Assembly (NCBI GenBank): GCA_004556345.1
Contig: SFHQ01000034.1
Coordinates: forward strand, 1-17,722
Direction of reading: 5' to 3'
DNA from: Clostridiales bacterium
GTDB taxonomy: Bacteria > Bacillota > Clostridia > Oscillospirales > Oscillospiraceae
Length of the DNA: 17,722 nucleotides
The notes under the pieces: generated by a model
Database searches by the model: none
What the model saw: the letters and a program-made list of their open reading frames with translations, nothing else
What the model was told of the DNA's origin: nothing
In this document: positions 13,713-17,722 of the stretch, piece by piece
How positions within the stretch are numbered: the stretch's first letter is position 1
How the letters are laid out: the number at the start of each line of letters is the position of its first letter
Position numbers and translations under genes: made by a program

Positions 13713-13760
13713 GTCCTGCAATTTCTTCCTGCGGCCTTCGCGCCGAGATCGGAGTTTACT

Positions 13761-14558
13761 TTGAAACAGAATCCAAATCCCAAAGAAAAGCGTCCCCGCC
13801 CCACCCGTGAGCGGGACGAAGCCCCTGCCGACGGCATCATCGAGGGCCGCAACGCGGTCATCGAAGCCCTGAGAGCCGGGACCAACATCGACAAGATCTT
13901 TATTATGAAGGGCGAGGTGGACACCGCCCTGGGCCACATCGCCTCCACCGCCCGGAGCCGGGGCATCGTCGTCGCCGACGCGGACAAGCGCAAGCTCGAC
14001 GGCATGAGCCGCACCCACGCCCACCAGGGCGTCATCGCCGTGGCCGCCGTGCGGGAGTATGTCTCCATTGAGGACATCCTGCAAGCAGCCAAGGACAAGG
14101 GGGAGCCGCCCCTGCTGGTCATCTGCGACGAGCTTTCGGACCCCCATAATTTGGGGGCCGTGATCCGGACGGCGGAGTGTGCCGGGGCCCACGGAGTCGT
14201 CATCCCCAAGCGCCGGAGCGCGGGCCTGACTGCCGTGGTCGCCAAGACCTCTGCCGGGGCCGTGTCCCACATCCCCGTGGCCCGCGTGGCCAACCTGCCC
14301 TCTCTGCTCAAGGAGCTGAAAAAGGCGGGGCTGTGGATCTTCGGCTCCGCCGCCGACGGCACCACGCCCCTGTATGACGCCGACCTGAAAGGCCCCGCCG
14401 CCATCGTGATCGGCTCGGAAGGGGAGGGCATGAGCCGTCTCGTCACGGAAAACTGTGACTTCTTGGTCAGCATTCCCATGAAGGGCAAGCTCAACTCCCT
14501 GAACGCCAGCGCCGCCGCCGCCATCCTGCTGTATGAGGCCGTGCGGCAGCGGCTGTGA
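13761..14558 (+). CDS. rlmB: SpoU/TrmH-family RNA 2'-O-methyltransferase, RlmB-like
   Basis: The 265-residue SPOUT enzyme is predicted to 2'-O-methylate 23S rRNA (G2251 in E. coli) or a related RNA site with SAM. After a basic ~20-residue leader comes the substrate-binding domain (IIEGRNAVIEALRAG, 26-40). The three SpoU motifs follow: DPHNLGAVIRTAECAGAHG with VIPKRRSAGL, IGSEGEGMSR, and LNSLNASAAAAILLYE at the C-terminus, forming the trefoil-knot SAM site. The RlmB-versus-other-TrmH-group-3 choice is by overall similarity. The start is TTG 13761 with GGAG 6 nt upstream; no in-frame ATG precedes the conserved domain with a better site. It is followed 23 bp later by the 911-residue gene, likely in one transcript. 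Confidence 0.93.
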   Translation: MKQNPNPKEKRPRPTRERDEAPADGIIEGRNAVIEALRAGTNIDKIFIMKGEVDTALGHIASTARSRGIVVADADKRKLDGMSRTHAHQGVIAVAAVREYVSIEDILQAAKDKGEPPLLVICDELSDPHNLGAVIRTAECAGAHGVVIPKRRSAGLTAVVAKTSAGAVSHIPVARVANLPSLLKELKKAGLWIFGSAADGTTPLYDADLKGPAAIVIGSEGEGMSRLVTENCDFLVSIPMKGKLNSLNASAAAAILLYEAVRQRL

Positions 14559-14581
14559 TCTTAGACCTGTGAGGGATCTCT

Positions 14582-17317
14582 ATGTCCGATGACAACAAAT
14601 TCAGCTTAGGGGATATTCTCTGGGAGTACGCCGACTACACCCCGCCGAAGGCCGGCAAGGCAAAGCGTCCGGCGGCGCCCCCCCTGGCCCCCAAGGGCGC
14701 CACGGGCCAGCCGGGGATCACCTCCCCCCAGCCCCAGCAGCCGGCCCAGCCCGCCCAAGCGCCCGCGGCCCAACCGGCCCAGGGGCAGCCGCCCGCGGCT
14801 CAACCCAAACCGCAGGCCACCCCACCCCAGCCGCCCCAAGCGTCCCAACAACCCAAACCCGGCCCGGCCCAGAAGCCGACGCCGCCCCAAACCCCAAAGC
14901 CAGACCCGTCAAAACAAGCAGCGCCCCAGCAGCAAAAACCTGCCCCGGTCCAGCAACCCCAGCCCAAAGGGGCGTCCGTAGGGACCGCTGACCCCAGCGG
15001 CCCGCAGCCTGCCGGTCAGCAACCACCCCAGCAACCCAAGCCGGAACGTCCCGCCAGCCAGCCGACCCCCTCCACGGAGCCGCTCCCGGCCAACCAAGCC
15101 CCGGCGGGGCAAGCTCCCCAGCAGCCAGGGGCACCCCAACCCAAAGCCAAGCCCGTAGGGGCCGCTGACCCCAGCGGCCCGCAACCCGCCGGTCAACCAC
15201 AAACCCAAGCCCAACCGGCCCAAGCGCCCCAGCAGCCAGAGGCACCCCAACCCAAAGCCGAGCCAGCCGGGGCCACTGCCCCCAACAGCCCGCAGCCTGC
15301 CGACCAACCCCAGGCCCAAGCCCAACTGACCCAAGGTCCCCAACAGCCAGGGGCACCCCAACCCAAAGCCGAGCCCGTAGGGGCCGCTGACCCCAGCGGC
15401 CCGCAGCCTGCCGGCCAACCACAGGCCCAAGCACAGCCGACGGCTCAGCCCCAGACCGGCGTCCCCCAGGACAACGGCCCGGATCTGATCGGCTTCACGC
15501 CCGACCCCAACGCCAAAAAGCCCGGCCCCGCCCAGGCGGCGGGCCAACCCGGCCAAACCGCCCAGCAGCCCCTCAAGGGCTTCGGCCCCAAGGCCCAGAT
15601 GGGACAGTTCAGCAAGGCCTTTGAGGGCTTCCACCCCTTCAAGGACCGCAAGGCCAAGGCCCAGGCGGCCCCACCCCCCGACGCCCCCCCGGCCCAGCTC
15701 TCCCTAGAGTACAGCGTGGGACTCAAGCCCCTGAAAAACAAGACCATTGGGGCAGCCGTCCTGGCGGTGGTCCTATTGGTGCTGGCCTTTCTGGACACGG
15801 GGATCCTCTCGTTCCTCACAGACCTCGTCCCGGAAGACATCCTGCTCTACGCCAGCCTGGGCGGCTTTGTGGTCTGCTGTGCGCTGGCCTGGGATGTGCT
15901 GAAGGATGGCTTGGTCCAGCTGACGAACTTCACACCGGGCAGCAGTACGCTGGCCCTGTTTGCCGCCGCGTTCACCCTGGCCGACGGCGTGACCATGGTG
16001 CTGACCCCCCTGCGGGAGAGCGCCGTGCCCTTCTTCGCCCCCTGCGCCCTGGTGCTGCTGTTCCAGCTCATCGGGCAATACTGTGAGCGGGCCTCGAAGT
16101 TCCAGGCTTGCCGGACGGCCTCGTCCGTGGCGCGGCCTTACGTCGTGACCCAAGACCCGGACGTCTTAGCCGGGAAGACCGGCTTCCGCAAGTGGCTGGG
16201 CCTGCCCAAGGGCTTCGGCAGCCAGATCCGCACCACCAGCCAGGCCGACGAGAGGTTCCAGAAGCTCACGCCGGTTTTGATGACGGCCTGCGTGTGTCTG
16301 GCCCTGCTGACAACGGTCGCCCACCACCAGCCCAAGCTGGTGCTCTGGTCCCTGTCGGCGCTGTTTACGGCGTCGGCCACGTTGGGCGCGTCGTTGACGC
16401 TGAGCTTCCCCCTGCAAATTCTGGGGAGCAAGCTGGCCACCTTGGGCGTGGCTCTGGCCGGTTGGCCGGGCATCGCCGCGGCCAAGGGCTGCCGCGCCGC
16501 CCTGCTGACGGACAACGACCTCTATCCCCCCGGCACCGTCACCCTGGCCAACTCCAAGCCCCTTTCCAATTTACCCATGGACCGGGTGGTGGCCTACACG
16601 GCCTCGGCCATCCGGGCCTCCGGCTCCGGGCTGAGCTATCTCTTCGACAAGCTCCTGCGCTCGGAGGGGGCCAAGTACCTGCCCATCGAAAAGATCCTGC
16701 TCCAGGACAACGGCCTCATCGCCCAGACCCAGGGCCAGCAGATCTTGGTGGGCAACAGCGACTTCATGAGCAAGCAGGGCATCGCCCTGCCCACGGGCAT
16801 CAAGTATAAAAACACGGTCTTCTGCGCGGTGGACCGGGAGCTCATCGGCATGTTCGGCGTGAGGTACGCCCTGCACACCACCATCGTCCCCTCCCTGCAA
16901 TCCCTGCTGGGTCACCGCATCGCGCCGGTGCTGGTGACGAGAGACTTCAACATCAACCCCAAGCGGATGCGCTTCTCCGACCGGCTGAACAAGGATTCCC
17001 TGACCTACCCGGACTTACAGCGCCGGGTGACCCTCTCCGGTCCCAACCAGGCCCACGGCCAGACCATCGTGGCCGTCCTCTGCCGGGAGGGCATGGCCCC
17101 CTTCACCCTGGCCCTCATCGCCGCCAAGCGTGTGCGCCGGGCCGCGGGGCTGAGCAGCTTTTTCGTGCGATTGAGCGCCTGCGTGGGTGTGATCTTAACG
17201 GCAACGCTCTCCAGCGCGGGAGCGCTGGGCGCCATGTCCGCGTGGCACATGGCCCTCTTCCTGCTGCTGTGGTTCGTGCCGGTGCTCTTGCTGTCCCTCT
17301 GGACAGAGCAATACTGA
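14582..17317 (+). CDS. Pro/Gln-rich membrane protein with degenerate P1B-type ATPase-like core
   Basis: This 911-residue protein has two halves. Residues 1-385 begin with a short motif (FSLGDILWEYADYTPP) and continue as Pro/Gln/Ala-rich low complexity with a 37-residue tandem repeat. Residues 386-911 carry about eight transmembrane helices in a 4+2+2 layout (389-406, 423-441, 455-473, 482-500, 563-582, 588-612, 858-877, 885-906) with a cytosolic block (about 630-850) between helices 6 and 7, as in P1B metal pumps. The block holds ATPase-like landmarks: ILVGNSDFMSKQGI (722-735), RELIGMFGV, VLVTRDFNI. The catalytic DKTGT is replaced by DNDLYPPGTV (D644), TGDN by TRDF (786-789), the GDGxNDxP hinge by CREGMAPF, and the CPC of helix 6 by FPLQ. 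The A domain is cut to about 60 residues without TGE. I infer a non-pumping pseudo-ATPase. It is downstream of rlmB. Confidence 0.85.
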   Translation: MSDDNKFSLGDILWEYADYTPPKAGKAKRPAAPPLAPKGATGQPGITSPQPQQPAQPAQAPAAQPAQGQPPAAQPKPQATPPQPPQASQQPKPGPAQKPTPPQTPKPDPSKQAAPQQQKPAPVQQPQPKGASVGTADPSGPQPAGQQPPQQPKPERPASQPTPSTEPLPANQAPAGQAPQQPGAPQPKAKPVGAADPSGPQPAGQPQTQAQPAQAPQQPEAPQPKAEPAGATAPNSPQPADQPQAQAQLTQGPQQPGAPQPKAEPVGAADPSGPQPAGQPQAQAQPTAQPQTGVPQDNGPDLIGFTPDPNAKKPGPAQAAGQPGQTAQQPLKGFGPKAQMGQFSKAFEGFHPFKDRKAKAQAAPPPDAPPAQLSLEYSVGLKPLKNKTIGAAVLAVVLLVLAFLDTGILSFLTDLVPEDILLYASLGGFVVCCALAWDVLKDGLVQLTNFTPGSSTLALFAAAFTLADGVTMVLTPLRESAVPFFAPCALVLLFQLIGQYCERASKFQACRTASSVARPYVVTQDPDVLAGKTGFRKWLGLPKGFGSQIRTTSQADERFQKLTPVLMTACVCLALLTTVAHHQPKLVLWSLSALFTASATLGASLTLSFPLQILGSKLATLGVALAGWPGIAAAKGCRAALLTDNDLYPPGTVTLANSKPLSNLPMDRVVAYTASAIRASGSGLSYLFDKLLRSEGAKYLPIEKILLQDNGLIAQTQGQQILVGNSDFMSKQGIALPTGIKYKNTVFCAVDRELIGMFGVRYALHTTIVPSLQSLLGHRIAPVLVTRDFNINPKRMRFSDRLNKDSLTYPDLQRRVTLSGPNQAHGQTIVAVLCREGMAPFTLALIAAKRVRRAAGLSSFFVRLSACVGVILTATLSSAGALGAMSAWHMALFLLLWFVPVLLLSLWTEQY
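15110..15442 (+). repeat. Three tandem 111-bp (37-codon) repeats
   Basis: Units start at 15110, 15221 and 15332, exactly 111 bp apart and in frame. Each encodes a variant of PQQPGAPQPKAEPVGAADP followed by SGPQPAGQPQAQAQP. The middle unit is the most diverged (ATAPNSPQPAD). A partial older copy lies at about 14956-15030 (GTADPSGPQPAGQQPPQQ). Confidence 0.9.
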
Positions 17318-17339
17318 GTAAACTCAACTATTTTCTAAA

Positions 17340-17382
17340 AAGGACTTGCTGTGCATGATTTCGCAGCAAGTCCTTAAATTTT
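17340..17382. terminator. Terminator after the 911-residue gene, possibly bidirectional
   Basis: AAGGACTTGCTG and CAGCAAGTCCTT form a perfect 12-bp stem with a 12-nt loop. The plus side is followed by AAATTTTAT, the minus side by a better T-run. Confidence 0.8.
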
Positions 17383-17391
17383 ATCAGATAG

Positions 17392-17424
17392 ATGCATCAT
17401 GCATTGCAATCTGCATAAGATGCA
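17392..17424. promoter_or_regulatory. ATGCAT-rich operator overlapping the dinJ-like promoter
   Basis: ATGCAT-C-ATGCAT (17392-17404) abuts the -35 box and the dyad TGCAT-AAG-ATGCA (17412-17424) lies between -35 and -10. This is placed as expected for autorepression by a RelB/DinJ antitoxin dimer or toxin complex; the binding is inferred. Confidence 0.6.
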
Positions 17425-17432
17425 AGTATAAT
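17404..17432 (+). promoter_or_regulatory. Promoter of the dinJ/relB-like gene
   Basis: TTGCAA (17404-17409), 17-bp spacer, perfect TATAAT (17427-17432). Start near 17439, only about 18 nt before the ATG. Confidence 0.82.
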
Positions 17433-17456
17433 AGACGTGAAAGGAGTGGATCTAGT

Positions 17457-17722
17457 ATGGCCACGACAACAAATTTCAGTGTCCGTATGGATGGTGACAT
17501 TAAGAAGCAGTGCGAGGCGTTGTATGGAGAGCTTGGGATCAACCTGACCACAGCGATCAATGTATTTTTACGGCAATCGCTCCGGGTCGGAGGCTTCCCC
17601 TTTGATGTCCGGCTGGATCAGCCGAACAAGGAAACGATTGCCGCTATGCTGGAAGCGGAGCGCATCGCCAGAGATCCTTCCGTGAAGCGCTACTCGGATG
17701 TGGAGGAAGCACTGAGGGCTTT
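17457..17722 (+). CDS. RelB/DinJ family type II antitoxin (partial, runs off right edge)
   Basis: The first 88 codons are present. TTTNFSVRMDGDIKKQCE opens a ribbon-helix-helix DNA-binding domain, followed by LGINLTTAINVFLRQSL and GGFPFDV, the conserved DinJ/RelB signature (strand, helix, helix, then the GG-x-PF-x turn). The C-terminal part (PNKETIAAMLEAERIARDP and following) is the toxin-neutralising segment. Usual length is 85-105 residues, so only the last few are missing. AAAGGAG (17440-17446) lies 10 nt before the ATG. The YafQ/RelE-type toxin gene is expected immediately to the right, outside the window. The ATGCAT-rich dyads over its promoter fit autoregulation. It is AT-richer than the preceding gene, consistent with a mobile module. 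Confidence 0.92.
   Translation, partial: MATTTNFSVRMDGDIKKQCEALYGELGINLTTAINVFLRQSLRVGGFPFDVRLDQPNKETIAAMLEAERIARDPSVKRYSDVEEALRA

Noticed and set aside
15110..15442. CRISPR-like array
   Set aside because: The 111-bp units are contiguous, in frame and coding; there are no short palindromic repeats with unique spacers.
14718..15634. Long minus-strand frames opposite the Pro/Gln-rich region
   Set aside because: Gly/Leu/Arg-rich products are the expected antisense of Pro/Gln/Ala codons; no start signals.

Overview
The window reads as a chromosomal segment of a GC-rich, low-motility-of-evidence gut-type Firmicute (class Clostridia; an Oscillospiraceae-like organism such as the Flavonifractor/Lawsonibacter group is my best guess). 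The basis is strong GGAGG ribosome sites, sigma-A promoters with 17-bp spacers, a KtrAB potassium system, a DUF1836 protein, a MetRS with C-terminal tRNA-binding domain and a DUF1835 protein. The genus is inference only.

Layout. Minus-strand block 1-3454: a DUF1836 regulator-like gene, tatD, then an MmeI-like combined restriction-modification gene that runs off the left edge and whose distal part is clearly more AT-rich. Plus-strand block 3742-5764: ktrB-ktrA behind a near-consensus promoter. 5935-8884: an eight-helix membrane protein with a Cys-rich tail, then metG with a strong terminator. 9014-9715: an orphan anti-sigma-like single-pass membrane protein. 9695-10050: a compact locus with the full architecture of an Fst/par-type type I toxin-antitoxin system. 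It has a 35-codon toxin on the minus strand, a convergent ~85-nt antisense RNA, a shared 14-bp bidirectional terminator hairpin, and a direct repeat that makes the RNA complementary to the toxin start region. 10158-10565: a universal stress protein. 10623-13489 (minus): ftsH followed by a DUF1835 gene coupled through TAATG. 13761-17317 (plus): rlmB and a 911-residue protein made of a Pro/Gln-rich N-terminal half with a 111-bp tandem repeat and an eight-helix membrane half that looks like a catalytically dead P1B-type ATPase. The right edge holds a DinJ/RelB antitoxin gene with an ATGCAT-rich operator; its toxin partner would lie outside.

How the parts fit. Housekeeping genes (MetRS, FtsH, RlmB, TatD, K+ uptake) alternate with three selfish or defence-like modules: the restriction-modification gene, the type I toxin-antitoxin locus and the type II antitoxin. 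The two items I consider most likely to be undescribed are the unannotated par-like locus at 9695-10050 and the pseudo-P-type ATPase at 14582-17317.
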